Source: Homalodisca vitripennis
Lineage: Eukaryota > Arthropoda > Insecta > Hemiptera > Cicadellidae
DNA length: 64,000 bases
Reading direction: 5' to 3'
NCBI RefSeq assembly: GCF_021130785.1
Contig: NW_025778044.1
Coordinates: forward strand, 1-64,000
Part shown: positions 49,851-62,357 of the stretch, one piece after another
Layout of the letters: each line of letters opens with the position of its first letter
How positions within the stretch are numbered: the first letter of the stretch is position 1
Notes under the pieces: model-generated
What the model saw: only the letters and a program-made list of their open reading frames with translations
What the model was told of the DNA's origin: nothing
Databases searched by the model: none
Position numbers and translations under genes: made by a program

Positions 49851-51135
49851 CACAACCAAATCCTTCACCAAATAACCAATATCACCATCGTAATTAATCA
49901 CAATCAACTCTATTTAGATAGAAATCTTATAGGTTTATCTTCCTTTTATATTTTAATAGTCAAGTAGCTTATGTAAACTTTTGCCTGGTATTGTACCTCC
50001 GGATTATGGAAAGTGTACTGATGAAGTTTGTTTCCATAGTTTGTGAAGGAGACGAACGATAACGTAGAAGACATTTCTTTGAACGAAACGAAATCATAAA
50101 TACATCTTTGCTTACGATTACAACAAGCATAAATACGACTCAGCAGGTATATGAAAGAACTTGATCAACGGGAATCTGTAAGAGATCATATAATTTGGTC
50201 AGCACATATCACATGTGTAAATAAATAATTAATTCAGGTAAAAATGCTATCGAGACAGATTTCTATGAAAATTCACTAATGCACGAAGTCGATCACAATT
50301 TAACTAAGTTTATTTTTGAAATTTATTGACTTAAATTTACCAAGTAAAATATTGAAAGAGTATTTAGTTGATATTTAAAAGAGCACATTACTTACTATTA
50401 CAGGAATTGAAATACAAACACATTTAAGGAATATAATGGTTGGGAAAGGTGCTATGCATAAATTTATTTGCAGCTTCTTGCAAGTCCAACTGTTACGTTG
50501 TGTTTCTCTTGTCTAAAATTGATGCAAAGCCACACTTTTGGCATATAACATTAGTTAGTAATAAAATTCCTATCTTTTCATACAGCACAACATCAATTTA
50601 TGTTCCTTCATAAGAAAGAGTGTGTTGTGATTGTTATGGTGTAATTTAGATCATCATCACAATTTTATTATAATCATTTTTATATAAGTTTGTTTTACAT
50701 TTCCTTATAATTTAAACTGGTATAAACCTTATAATTTATTAAAAAATATATTATACATCACATAACGCAGTAAAGTTGGTTTTAATGTTTATTCATATAT
50801 ATTTTGAATTTTCGTAAGAGTCATTCATTGTGTAGTTAGTCGTATATAGACATATTTACTGTCAGAATACATATTATAGCTTCATACCTAGACATTTTTT
50901 TATCACTGGCCAAGCGTGGTTTGAAACTACGTTTTTCTACAATTTCATATTTCCAATACTTATTATAAGTATTAAAAATTCATACTCGTATATTTTTCGC
51001 AAGTAAATAACATATATTTTTTTAGTTCATTTTATATTATACAATAAAAAATAGGTAAAGCATATAATTTGTAGTTCCGAAAATATACCCATTTCCCCAA
51101 AACCCTGCTAATACTAAAAAGAAAAAGCCTGGTAT
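49851..51135. other. Intergenic, AT-rich
   Basis: No gene, repeat or RNA recognised up to the target duplication at 51136. Confidence 0.5.
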
Positions 51136-51143
51136 TACTGGTT
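51136..51143. other. 8-bp target-site duplication, left copy (TACTGGTT)
   Basis: Identical to 62350-62357 and located exactly outside the first base of the terminal inverted repeat. Confidence 0.8.
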
Positions 51144-51340
51144 CGTGGGGGTTCACAGCACCTAATCTAATAGCACCTAATCTCACAGCACCTAAAATTT
51201 AACCGTCTAATAGCACCGATTCTCATAGCACCTAATATTATAGTACCTAATCTCACAGCACCTAAGGAAATGCCCGAGAGTCGCACGGCACCTAAAGATC
51301 GTGCTGGAGTTTTATAGCACCTAATATCACACCACCTAAA
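51144..51340. repeat. Left subterminal array of GCACCTAA units
   Basis: About ten units of (C/T)A(C/T)AGCACCTAAT spaced 14-40 bp, some degenerate (AGCACCGA, AGTACCTAA). The inner part, CACGGCACCTAAA to ATATCACACCACCTAAA, recurs in direct orientation at 62206-62281. Confidence 0.85.
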
Positions 51341-53014
51341 AGGGAGTGGTGGGGATCGCCGGAGGGGTAGGCCGCCACCACTGTTCGTGGCCAGTGGGCG
51401 ACCGTCCGTTGAGTCGCGAGGTTAGGGGAGAGCTCTGAGTTGGTTATTGACACGTGCTGTGCGGGTTGCATTAACGCGCTCTCCGGAAGAATTGAAGGCG
51501 GTGGACGTTTCGTTTAGGAATTTATATTATGACCTATTATATTATTTTTACCGAATTCCGGCGACCTCTCTCACACACACTAAACATCTCACTTAAAACG
51601 TCTACCACATTAAAATATACCCCTTTATTACATCTGAAAAAGTTTGACGGCTTAGGTAGTATTAATCTATATATTATAGCGAAAGTGAGATATTTTAGAT
51701 ATGTTTATTGATTGTGATAATCAAAAATATGAAGAAAAACACAGTTTTCTTTTAAATTTAAGCTTTCTCCAATTTAACTCCTCCTAATTCAAAAATAATT
51801 ACAGTTAAAAATATAATATATCATTTGTTGTATGTCTCTTAAAGAACGACATACTGATAATTCAGAGTTCTAAGTTAATAATTAAAGGCGTAACAAGTTT
51901 TTTGGGAAACTCATTAGACTTGTATTTATTTATAAATCACGCAATGCTTATTACTAATAGTCTTTACTTATGAGTGAGGGTGCAGAACAAGCGAGGTACA
52001 CAGTAACTGTGCCGGAACCTTACTACATTATGGCTTAATGAAACACACATACCAACTTGCCCCGTGTGCCAAAATCACAAGATAAAATATCGACAGTTTT
52101 ATTTTCACACAAACCACAACAGAAAATGTTTAAATTAGGCTTGTATGATTCTGGTAAATATATTAATTTAAGGAAAGGCAATTAAATTATCCATTTACCC
52201 AAAACAAACATTTAATTAAACTTATATTTGTAAATTCACTAACAGATAATTTGAGGGAAATTAATATTCCTCAAAGCGAAGCGGCCGAATACCTTCCATA
52301 ATCCTATCACCATCGTCTTTGTTATCGGTGTTATATTTTCACTGTTTACCTCATGTTCACTGACACAGTCTTCCGACGAATTTCTGTCCCTCAGTCAAAA
52401 TATTAGTAGTCTCTCTCTACAGCCTCCCCCAGCAATCATTCATTGGTTCAAGCGTTATCAATAACTATTTTTGTATTCTCTACAACTTTCATCCAACAAT
52501 CAGGCGTAGTCTTTTCCAAAGCTTCTTTATAAATTTTGTGATAGAATTAATAGTGAACGACTTATTATTTTTGCGATATGTAAATTAATTTAAGCCCATA
52601 TTAGTTCAATCGCGTGGAGCTTGACTGTCACTAGAAGTTCAACTTTTTCATGTCTGAACTAAAGTGACTCCTTTCTAGTAAACCATCCTGTAATTTCTGC
52701 CTTATATCTTTTGCTCACAGGTGCTTTAAATATTTATTTTGAATTATACAGTGTATTATACATAGCAATAACTACATCTTTCATTAATATAATCCACCCA
52801 TAAGGGTAGAAATGGACTTGGAATTCTTAGAAGACCTTCCCTATGTCCTATGTACATAAAATATGGCGCACACATGCCTCATAACTTTCACAGAAAATCA
52901 ATAGCGTCTTTATGAAGATTAACTACCATAGCGACTGAAATATAAAATTGCAAACCCTAGAAAAATTATATTATTATTTTTCATCATCCCGCTATCCGCA
53001 AAAAGTTTAAATTT
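51341..53014. other. Interior of the large transposon, left part
   Basis: First about 150 bp are GC-rich and non-coding; the rest AT-rich with no gene recognised. The open frame at 51529-51711 has no recognisable motif. Confidence 0.45.
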
Positions 53015-53237
<223 letters not shown>

Positions 53238-53404
53238 GTTCTCGTCATATAAATTGATTATACAACGTATGTTAAAGAAGATAAACCTAGATTACTCGTT
53301 TTCATGGAAGTAGTACCCGCTATAAAAAACTACGTTTTGCTTTGTAAACTTCCCTTCCTTACTTCCTTGTAAACTTCCTTTGTAAACTCGGGGAGCCCAT
53401 TGTC

Positions 53405-55466
53405 TTGATAATGTTTTTTAGTCTGCCTAGATCAGGTTATTTCATGCAACATCTTTATTTTTCTTTCTCGGATCGTAATGGGCTTATTTTAAATATTCAA
53501 AAGAATCCTTTGTCTGAAACATCTAAAACCTTGCTAAATCCAAAAGTACAAGTGACACATTTTATTTTAATTTTTCCAGAATCCTCTATTGATGATCTGA
53601 CAAACCATGTGTTTTCACATGATTGGAATGTCGTACTTAGTAATGGAAGAGTATTCTCTACCCAAAAACTCGTTCATGCATATTTCTCCATTTCAGTTCA
53701 TAAATAAACATTTTACTCTACAGTGAAAAAACAACGTTCCACAGTTAGTGAGATTAAAGGTCGAAATCAAAATTATTGGTATAGTGGGGAACTGGACCAA
53801 ATGAAAGAAAATTTTTGTTTTTGGAGAAATCGACAAAACTTTCTACTAGTGACAGGCTTCGTGTTAACTATTTAAATCTCTAGAAATGTTATAAAAAGTC
53901 CGTAGAAGATGCGAACTCACAATGTCGCAAAAATATAAAATAGCAGTAACCAATATAAGGCCTGGGGCGTTTTCGGTGCAGATAAACGAAAATACAACCA
54001 TTTAGAATCTCAATCGACATTATCAATAAATATCACTCCAGGTAACTTAAACCATTTGTTTTATCAATTCGGTTAACACCAAATGAAGGGTAGTATCAAA
54101 AAAGCCTCATGTTAATAGAATGAACTTAATAAGAAATTACCATATTTTGAAAGAAAAACATTTATCTTTGTAGAAGTCTCAATTGATGAGGTCATTAAAG
54201 CTGTCAAAAGAGTTAAAAACTCAGAAAGCAAAGACATTTATAACAAATCTAACAATATATTTTAACGAATTTACCATACGTTTTTGAACCCATTAACTGT
54301 ATGTATATCTGCCCGATTCTTAAGAAAGGGTCTAGGAGTTTCCCTGAGAGCTATTGCCCAGTATAAATTTTACCTGTCCTGTAATAATAGAAACTGTTTT
54401 ACATGATGAACCTTTTGCGTATCTGGAAAATAATATCAATCTAAATTTATTACAATAGAAGAGGTAAATACACCATTGATGCAGTTTATTCACTAATTAA
54501 GGAGGTCCTAAACACTTTTGAGATTAAAGCCTTTGCTCAGGTAACATATTTTGACTTGGTCAGAGCCTTAAAACTTATTACGGTATTAATGGGAATCCGG
54601 CTTTAAAGAGTTCTTTAAAGACTATTTATCTAACCGCAGGCGAAAAGTTTGTTTCTATTAATGGAAATCGGTCCAACAATTTGGTGATCCGGATTGTTGT
54701 ACCTAATGGTCAGTCCTGGGCCCTATTATGTTTTTATTATATATAAATTAATTTTCCTACCGTTGTTAGGTTAAAATCTCTTTTATATGCTAACGACACA
54801 ACTCTTTAGAATATCCATACAAACTTTGACAAACTACAAGTTCTTGTCATTGAATCAGTTGAGAAAGCCTCAATGTGGTTTAGATCAAATGGATCTTTAC
54901 TAAATGAAGTCAAAACTCAAAACATTTGTTTATTTTACGACAAACCCCTACAATTGACACACCAAATTATTTCTTTTCTTGTGCTAAATTTCTAGGAATA
55001 TTTTGGTAGAGTAATTTTCTTACTTAGACGTATTATAAATTGTGTTACTGAAAAATATTTTAAATCTGCATACTATGCCTATTTTTAATCAATAGCTAGG
55101 TATGGCCTAATATTATTGGGTAATAGCGCTAAAATTAATGAAATCGTTATCTTGAAAAACAAAGCTATCAGAATAATAACAAAATCACAACCACTAGAAC
55201 ACTGTGAACCACTTTTTAATAAGCTTTGGTGGAAACTTTTATAAATTTATATATTTTTTGACTCAGTATTGTATATTACAAAAAACATGTCATCATTAAT
55301 TTTGACTAGCAACTTGCATAATTATAATAGCAGAAATAAATATAATATTGTTATTGAGCATTGCAGATTAAACAAAAAACAAAATAGGCATGTTATAATT
55401 ACTCAGAAGACAAATTGCAATATTTGTTGTATTTTTCACGAGGCACTCCTGCTGCGTGCCTCGTAA
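53405..55466 (+). pseudogene. Decayed non-LTR retrotransposon
   Basis: Plus-strand fragments in shifting frames: an endonuclease-tail-like segment (FPESSIDDLTNHVFSHDWNV, 53570-53635), the linker GRNQNYWYSGELDQMKENF (about 53760-53815), an RT start (KKGSRSFPESYCPV, about 54320-54360), the pre-catalytic YFDLVRAL, a relic of the Y-x-D-x-x-K-A-F motif (about 54548-54572), YANDTTL as a relic of YADDTTL (54787-54808), and the C-terminal ARYGLILLGNSAKINEIVIL with KNKAIRIITKSQPL (55093-55190) and NYNSRNKYNIV. Many stops; not functional. Similar in wording to the LINE relic at 27.3-28.4 kb. Confidence 0.7.
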
Positions 55467-56346
55467 CTGTGCAGTGTGCCTGATTCAAAGGTCTACACAT
55501 GTGGTCTTTCCTTGTGCCTTGTGCCAGTGCACTGAGTGCTGAGACACACTGCATGGTTGCCAGGTTAATCTCCAATGCCCGTTATGTAGGCAAGTGAGCC
55601 AGGCACTAATTAGAGTTTATTTCTGATAATAATAATTTTTTATATACAATAAAAAACCGAGATTGAAAGCCTATTTTTGTTCTATATTATAAAATTTTAT
55701 TTCTTTCCTATGTAATACATCCTGTATAAATAGATTACAATGAAATGGATATGTTATTAATAGTATCATATGGAACATTTTAAGAGGTATTGAGATTGCG
55801 TCCTAAACAATTAATAACTTTGATCCTCAAAAATCAGGAAGATTAATTTTAACAACAATCAGTCTACAAGTAGACTGCGGCAAACTTCTTACGACGCAGT
55901 GGGAGGACTGAGAGTAGTCGATCTCACTCAGTATATACCAGCAACAAAAGTGTTAATATACGTTTTTATGTTGTCGTCTTGCACTGTATGTCATGTTATA
56001 TGGGTCTTCTGAAGCCTTACTGTATACTTGTTCTCAGTTTTTTCAAGTAATGTTCTAATAGTCCTCATCCTCTTTTTAAGATTCACGACTTGTTTAACAT
56101 GGTCTCATACATTCATTTTTAATCTATGAATGTTCAGCTTTGACAATGTAATTTAAAAATTAATTTAAATTTGTTATGCAATCGTTACTAAGAGAGATAT
56201 TCGCGCCAATACACCAAAATTCAGAGATAGCAGGCTGATTAATAATTTTATAAAGACTCATAACAAGTTGTTATTTTCTTTGAACAACCAAAACAAGACA
56301 CGCTCTTATAAGTGCGTTACTGGCGCAATCTGTAATAAGATATATA

Positions 56347-57396
56347 TCCCACTAATATTATAAATGCGAAAGTTTGAATGTTTGGATATTTGGATGTTTG
56401 TATGTTTTAGATGTTAAGATGTTTGTCCTCGAATCACGCTGAAACTGCTATACGGATTGTGCTGAAATTTGGAACCGGTATAGCTTTTGGTCTGAATTAA
56501 CACTTAGAGTAGCTGTTAACACTTTCAGTTGAAGTTTATCAAAGAGGCAGAAACATGTGTTTACATTTAGATTTGAGTAAATATTGAATTATTGTAAAGT
56601 GCTTAATCTCAGTAGTGTAATGTAGATTGCAAATACGAAGTTATTTAATTTTAAATTTAGATTGCGCCAATGATCAATAATCCATCTAATACAATAGAAA
56701 TGCTATTTATACGCTGTTATAACAACTACCTTATTGTATAAAGCTGTGAATGTTTGCACATAACGTAATCTAATCTGGCGTTCCTTTAACATTGTGTATG
56801 GCCTTTTTTACTGTAGTTATTGAAAATCAAATGGAGATAATATTGCCCTAATACTTGAAGCATATACCCCTAATACATATTTAGCGATCGGTAAAAAATA
56901 TCAAAATCACTTAATCATAAAAATTTAACCTAAGTTAGATTCCGAAACCAACGTATGAGACCATTGTTTTGGTTAGCGCAACAGCATAAACCAATTGTGG
57001 AACTGTAAATAGATTAGACCGGGGGTGAATTTAAACGACCAGAAACAGACCATATTGACCGCAGCAATTTTTGAGTTGTACGATACACTTTCGTCATTGG
57101 GATAAAAAAGGCTAACTCTTATTGTTACTGAAGCCATCAAAGAACGTCAATAAATTAACATGGAATGTGGGAGGGAAATAGTAATCTTATAACAAAAAAC
57201 TGTTTCACTTTACGACTTCAGGATCCCAAATCTCTGTTCTTTAAACTTAAATCTAAATTGGATCAGGAGATTGGAATAGCTTTGAGTGACTATCGATTAT
57301 CTCTAGACTGTTTATTATGTTATAGAAAAAGAATACATATATATATTGTCCAGTTTTTCAACAGAAAATTGCGTGCGAAGCCGCGGGTAACTGCTA

Positions 57397-57397
<1 letters not shown>
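56347..57397 (+). mobile_element. Helitron-like (Lep1-like) non-autonomous element
   Basis: Begins TCCCACTAATATTATAAATG and ends GCCGCGGGTAACTGCTAG before T, with an (AT)n run following. TC...CTAG ends, insertion between A and T, the CTAATATTATAAA opening and the trailing microsatellite match Lep1-like Helitron elements of insects. Near the 5' end is a set of TTTGGAT(A/G)TTTG-type short tandem phrases (56381-56425). No replicase/helicase. The 93-residue frame at 57165-57446 that runs into the AT repeat is not considered coding. Confidence 0.6.

Positions 57398-57445
<48 letters not shown>
57398..57445. repeat. (AT)n microsatellite
   Basis: 48 bp of AT directly after the CTAG end of the Helitron-like element. 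Confidence 0.95.
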
Positions 57446-57448
<3 letters not shown>

Positions 57449-58398
57449 TTTGCTGTCTACGTATCTACTGATCAAGCACCGTTCTGAAATTTAATTTGTA
57501 TTAAAATGTTTCTGCCTGTTTTACGAACATGGAACTGAGTGTCAACAACTTTTAAATACTCAGTTAAAATTCGATTATGAAACAATATTAGATAGTTTTT
57601 CAAATTTGTAAAATAAATATTCCAGGCAACTATTTTTGATCCACCTTTTCTTATAAAATTTTCTTAACATTTCAACGGATTACTAAAAATTTGTCGAAAT
57701 AAGAATATGTTGTGATTCATTTTTATGTGTAATATGTAGGTCTTATTTGTAATCGTACTATGGATATTATTTCATATAAGCCCATAAGCCAGATTGAAAG
57801 AATTTAGACATCTTAACTTTTTTTAAATGTAGCCTATACTCATGCCATTTATAGACAACAATATGCAATTTTTAATAGAATATTAAAATAATATTCTTAA
57901 ATCAATTTTTCAAGTTAAAGTTCAATCTTTTTTTTATTATCTAAAAAATACATAATATAAATAAAATTTACCTCCCAGTGCACCTCAAGTCGCGCGTGCG
58001 GGAGTTCAGTTGAAATCATAATTACAATTATCTTAGTGTTCATTGTCCAATTCATATTTCCATAACATTGTCTTCACTTAAACTAACATTCATAAACTAG
58101 CCAAAAGCAGTGTAAATCTAATAAATGGTATACCACGAGATTATTATAATATTACTTAGAATAAAGCAGCATTAACAATATGTACAAAAAAATGTAATTA
58201 TAAGCATTACAAATTTATAAGCAATAATAAATAGAAAAAAATTGTATGGGCTCCTTAAATTCACCCATTTGTTCCTTAAAAGTAATATCAAATTTTTAAA
58301 TTGAGCCTTAACGGTAATCCTCCATTTTGACAAAACTTCTTCTTGCAATTTGGCCAAAACGTCCTTAGTAATTGTTTTTTTTTGCTATTTACTCTTAC
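57446..58398. other. Interior of the large transposon, nothing recognised
   Basis: AT-rich; short minus-strand frames (58172-58357) without motif. Confidence 0.4.
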
Positions 58399-58569
58399 CT
58401 GAGCAGCAGTTCTTACACATCCATGATTCACGACGTACTTGTCCCATGCAATTTCCATGTGCTTTCTAAAATATCAGCACAAAAACGAAGTGTAGATTTG
58501 TTTTACATTTGAGAACAAACAGGCACTCACATCAGGCAGAAGATCGTCGCAAACGGCACAATCACTCAT
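58399..58569 (-). CDS. Candidate two-exon start of a Cys-rich (PHD/zinc-ribbon-like) protein
   Basis: Reading leftward, ATG at 58569 gives MSDCAVCDDLLPD, 13 codons, then a GTGAGT donor at 58530. An acceptor ATTTTAG at 58466-58467 opens an exon in the same phase: KAHGNCMGQVRRESWMCKNC CS, ending at a GTAAGA donor at 58398. Joined, the peptide shows C-x2-C, then H-x2-C and W-x-C-x2-C-C, an arrangement like the second half of PHD-type zinc-binding domains. The intron would be 65 bp, a normal insect size. No third exon was located. It lies in the core of the 11.2-kb element outside its nested insertions, so it may be its own gene. Unrecognised and speculative. Confidence 0.35.
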
Positions 58570-59292
58570 CTTGATATAAAGGCCTAGTGACTTCAAACTT
58601 GGTACATATGCTCTTATTGGTCTAAATAAGAACTCTATTGATTTTAAGTTAACGAAGAATCGTCTGTGCGCTACCACTTATGTTACACTCTGTCGAGTCT
58701 TTCAATGCTTCTAACATCGTTCGGGTTAATTTAAGTAATCTCGTATTTGGTTCACAAAAACATCATATATGTATAGTACTTGTATTCATTATAACACTTA
58801 TCTAGCAGTTTGGCATGAAATAGCTAGATTTTTCGGCTGAAAGTATAAAACTCGTGAGTCCAAATTTCACTGTTATAGAACATTGGGAGGTTAAAAAGCT
58901 AAACTATAGTTCTTCTAATGGTTGAAATTCCCTATGGATGTTACATTTTAATCCAAATAAATTTGCTTTTTATGTAAGTCATGATACTTACGTGTATAAA
59001 AATATTTACTTTGTCTGACGTAGGGAAATTGCAGAATAAGTGATGAATGATTTAAGGCTTTGCCTATTTTTTATATAGATTTGAATGCAAATTATTACCG
59101 GTTTCAGTGCACGGAATATACGATTTGAACACATTTAATTCCAATGACGATAAAAACTTATATAAAAATGTAAAACACAATGAAATTAGATGAACAAATA
59201 ATTTACATTATTGGATTATGTGCAAGATTTGCGGTTTGGCCTAAACATTCATTCAAATTCAAGGTAAATAATTTTTGGTGCCATTATTAGTT

Positions 59293-61957
59293 GAACCGTT
59301 TATTTCAGAAAAACCCGTCAAGTGCAGTTTTTAGGATTTTCGGTAAACGAAGAAAAACTTTTTATCTCGCCTAATATCATAGATATATGCTTCACATTTT
59401 TTTTAAATAATACTTCATACCTTTCTAAAACAAATACAGTTTTTAGTAAAGTTTTAAATTTTGTAATAACATTTTTAAAAAATTATAAAATTTTTTTCAC
59501 TTGACGGGTTTCTGCAATAAAGTTTTGTTTTTTATTTTAAAAAGGGGTTTTTTAGGTCAGAATGGTAATAGAAAGAAGATAAAATCACATCAATCAACTA
59601 CATTTATTTACTAGTGTAAAGTACATGTATTTAATCTAATCGTCATACTCTCTATCTACGTTGCATTCAGCTTCTGATGTAGGCCACTGTACGATACTGT
59701 TGTAAAAGGCTTCGTACCCAGATGTGTACTTTCTCAGTTTAACAATGTCATTGATTTTTTTTTTTATGTTAATGGGTACCTTTCCAAATGGATATGCTTG
59801 CTCCGTTGGGAGTTCGGGAACAGTGTTGTACTTCTTGAAGGTAAATGTTGAGGAGGTAAAAGCCATCAATGAACTCCTTGACCACAACCTTTCCTCGTTT
59901 CCGCCTTGTTGTAGTTGAATTCTTTGTATGTAGACACCTTAAAAGGTATTTTTTCATTTCTTGGAACACCTCTTCCACTTGTTTCGTCAGAGCTAACAGT
60001 CTTTTTTGTAATGTTTTGGCCACCAAACTGCTTAAAAGAAAAAGATCATGTCACTTCTTACTTGGATAACATCAAAACGGCCAGTTTTGCTTGCTTTAAG
60101 GATCATCTCAGCATATTGGTCGGGCGTGTATACTCGGTCAGCTCTACGCACAACCCGTTTTATGTTACCAAAGTCCCGATCACAGGCTAAAAATGAGTGG
60201 CCTCTCACAGGAAAATAGTGTGAAATCGTCTCAACCAGTCCCTGATCACACAGGTTCATTAAAAACCGCACCACACAGTGGTTTTTATTTTGACCTGAGG
60301 GGGCCATCGCTAAAAAGGACAATATTTTTCTTTCCAAGTGGAAATACTTCCATTTGAAGGTAGTGTAGTAACATTGAACACACCTCATCAGGCGACTTAT
60401 TAGCCTCCCCCTCATGGTACATATACATTTTTGCTCTATTTGTTTTCATGTCGTGAACGCAGAAAACATTAACCCACAGCTGTCGCATATAGAAAACCTC
60501 TTGAACTGGTAAATGAGGGAGAGGAAGGTTCTGCATGTAATCTATGCAAATGACAACTGTATCATCGTCCTTATTTTGCGACATTTCCTGTTGTTTTAAG
60601 AAAAACTTTTTTGCCCTGCGCTTATGAACAATTTGTTCTGCAATCACGCTGCGCTTGACATTGTCGCTCAGCTCTTGATCTCGAAGTTTTGCTTTGTAGT
60701 TTTTCACACTGGCTACAGACATCGACCTGTGGCCGCCCAAAATGACAAGTTAAAGTTTTCTTTAAAATATTTGTAATAAAAAACTATATTTAAACTGAAT
60801 CCTTAAGATCTGGATGAGTGGTCTGAAACATTTCATACATTTTAGACACATTTAACGTTGCATCCAAATATTGCTTTTTCTTGGTTCCATAGTGAGTTTC
60901 CCTGACCTCAAATAGAGAAATGTGTTCATGGATAGCAACACACAATTTGCCATCGATTGCGTTTCCACTACGATTTTTGCCTCTCAAATCGATTGGTATT
61001 TCATTTTTAACTAACAGGTTAGTTAGCCTTGCTACTCGATCACGAGAAAACTCCGTGTATTTGTAAAAAAATATTTTTACAAACTGGTGTTATAATACCA
61101 TTGATTTTGATATTATATACAAAAGATTTATTTTTAGTGTGTGAGTCTGGAGTTTCCTTCTAAATCAGCATTGGAACAATTTGGATTAGTTTTGTTTTTT
61201 TACTCTACGCTACGCTTTACTTCCTTAGCTTCTATTAGTGTTTGTAAGTACACGTCTTGTTCATTTTTAGTACTCAGAGAATAAAAACATTCCCAAAACC
61301 TGACTTTTTATTTCAGCATCAATAAAAGAAATACACTTTCGTGGGCATTTGCAAATAAGTTCTACAGGAATAGATTTGTCTGGTACAACGTTACCTTTGT
61401 AATTTGTGTAACAATCGCCTTTTGTTCTTGCTTTCCGTATAACATTACGTTTATACTTGTTTCATTGACAACACCACGTTTTCCTTTTAACCACAGGTTC
61501 ATCATCAGAACTTTCACTTTGCATTTTTAAAGTCCCACTATTTAATAGACCTATTAATAGCCTACAAAACACAGTACGAAATAAAACTCACAAAATCTTT
61601 TAAAAACTAATAAAACAAAACATTAACTCTAACAAAAACATCAAGTTGAACAAACCACTGAAGACTGAATGCCACTGTTTGTAGAAGTAAACAATAACAG
61701 AGGGTGAGAAGAGTGACGTGTCCCAGTGCTGCCACACCATGAAAATGAAATTTACTGCAGAAACCTGTCAAGTGACCACGCTTGACGGGTTTCTGCACTA
61801 AACGCAATATTAATTTTGAAATCAAACACAGTAAGGGGCATATCGCTTGACGTGTTTCTGCACTAAAATGTGTGTTTTACAGAATGGAAATGAGAATCTG
61901 TAATAAAATGGCTTTTGTTAAAAATGTCTGTTGACGGGTTTCTGAAATAAACGGTTC
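59293..61957 (-). mobile_element. 2.7-kb DNA transposon with 4-bp target duplication (AGTT), nested
   Basis: Left end GAACCGTTTATTTCAGAA and right end are reverse complements over about 27 bp apart from a two-base indel; AGTT flanks both ends (59289-59292, 61958-61961). The terminal motif TTGACGGGTTTCTG recurs inside: once near the left (59501-59514) and at 61783, 61850 (one change) and 61931, so both ends have extra transposase-site-like copies. The minus strand holds a decayed DDE-like transposase. Confidence 0.8.
59636..61055 (-). pseudogene. Decayed DDE-like transposase (CxxC, HxxxA, DYMQNLPLP family)
   Basis: Minus-strand fragments read in order as one protein: FSRDRVARLTNLLVKNEIP and GKNRSGNAIDGKLCVAIHEH (61050-60930), YYKYFKENFNLSF, GRPQVDVCSQCEKL (about 60730), EQIVHKRRAKKFFLKQQEMS, the first likely catalytic Asp in VVICIDYMQNLPLPHL (about 60560), QLWVNVFCVHDMKT, GEANKSPDEVCSMLLHYLQ, LFSDG with GQNKNHCVVRFLMNL as second acidic block (about 60310-60250), HSFLACDRDFGNIKRVVR as third (about 60200-60150), and a C-terminal piece YTSGYEAFYNSIVQWPTSEA. 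At least four frameshifts, one near 60745 after SFYYKYF, and internal stops. This unnamed protein type is common in insect genomes; here it is tied to an element with 4-bp target duplication. Confidence 0.75.
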
Positions 61958-62205
61958 AGTTGTAATCAACAACCGCCGCACGCCATGCGCACGGATCCTT
62001 CTCTTGTTGCGAGGAGACAATTGTCTATCTCGGGTCGCCTCGCCTTGTGCTGTCGACTGCTCGCCCTGCTGTAGAGGACAGTAATGGCGGGTCGTCGGGA
62101 GCGGGGTGAGGGGCAAGGTTGGATTCTCCTCCATCCCCTCTGTCCCCACCAAGGCCCCTTTGGAACAAAGCGAGAGGTGCTGTGACACTGAAACTTGAAA
62201 CAGTC
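61958..62205. other. GC-rich inner flank of the large transposon's right end
   Basis: GC-rich, non-coding; open frames on the minus strand (61877-62240) have low-complexity content without motifs. Comparable composition to 51340-51490 at the other end. Confidence 0.5.
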
Positions 62206-62349
62206 TCACGGCACCTAAAACGAACCGTGGATCGTTGCACAGTACCTAACCTTATAGCGCCCTAATATCACAGCACCTAAATGACGACTTTTTTTCTGTA
62301 GGTGGTATGAGATTAGGTGCTAAAAGATTAGGTGCTATGAAGCCGCACC
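62206..62349. repeat. Right subterminal array and terminal inverted repeat of the large transposon
   Basis: Direct units CACGGCACCTAAA, CACAGTACCTAA, TAGCGCCCTAATA, CACAGCACCTAAA, then inverted units TTAGGTGCTAAAAG and TTAGGTGCTATGAAGCCGCA leading to the end. Confidence 0.85.
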
Positions 62350-62357
62350 TACTGGTT
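62350..62357. other. 8-bp target-site duplication, right copy (TACTGGTT)
   Basis: Perfect copy of 51136-51143. Confidence 0.8.

Noticed and set aside
57165..57446. 93-residue frame ending in Ile/Tyr repeats
   Set aside because: Runs out of the Helitron-like element into the AT microsatellite; upstream half not recognisable.
61877..62240. Two minus-strand frames in the GC-rich right end of the large element
   Set aside because: Low-complexity Pro/Arg content, overlapping frames, no motif; GC-rich DNA has few stops.
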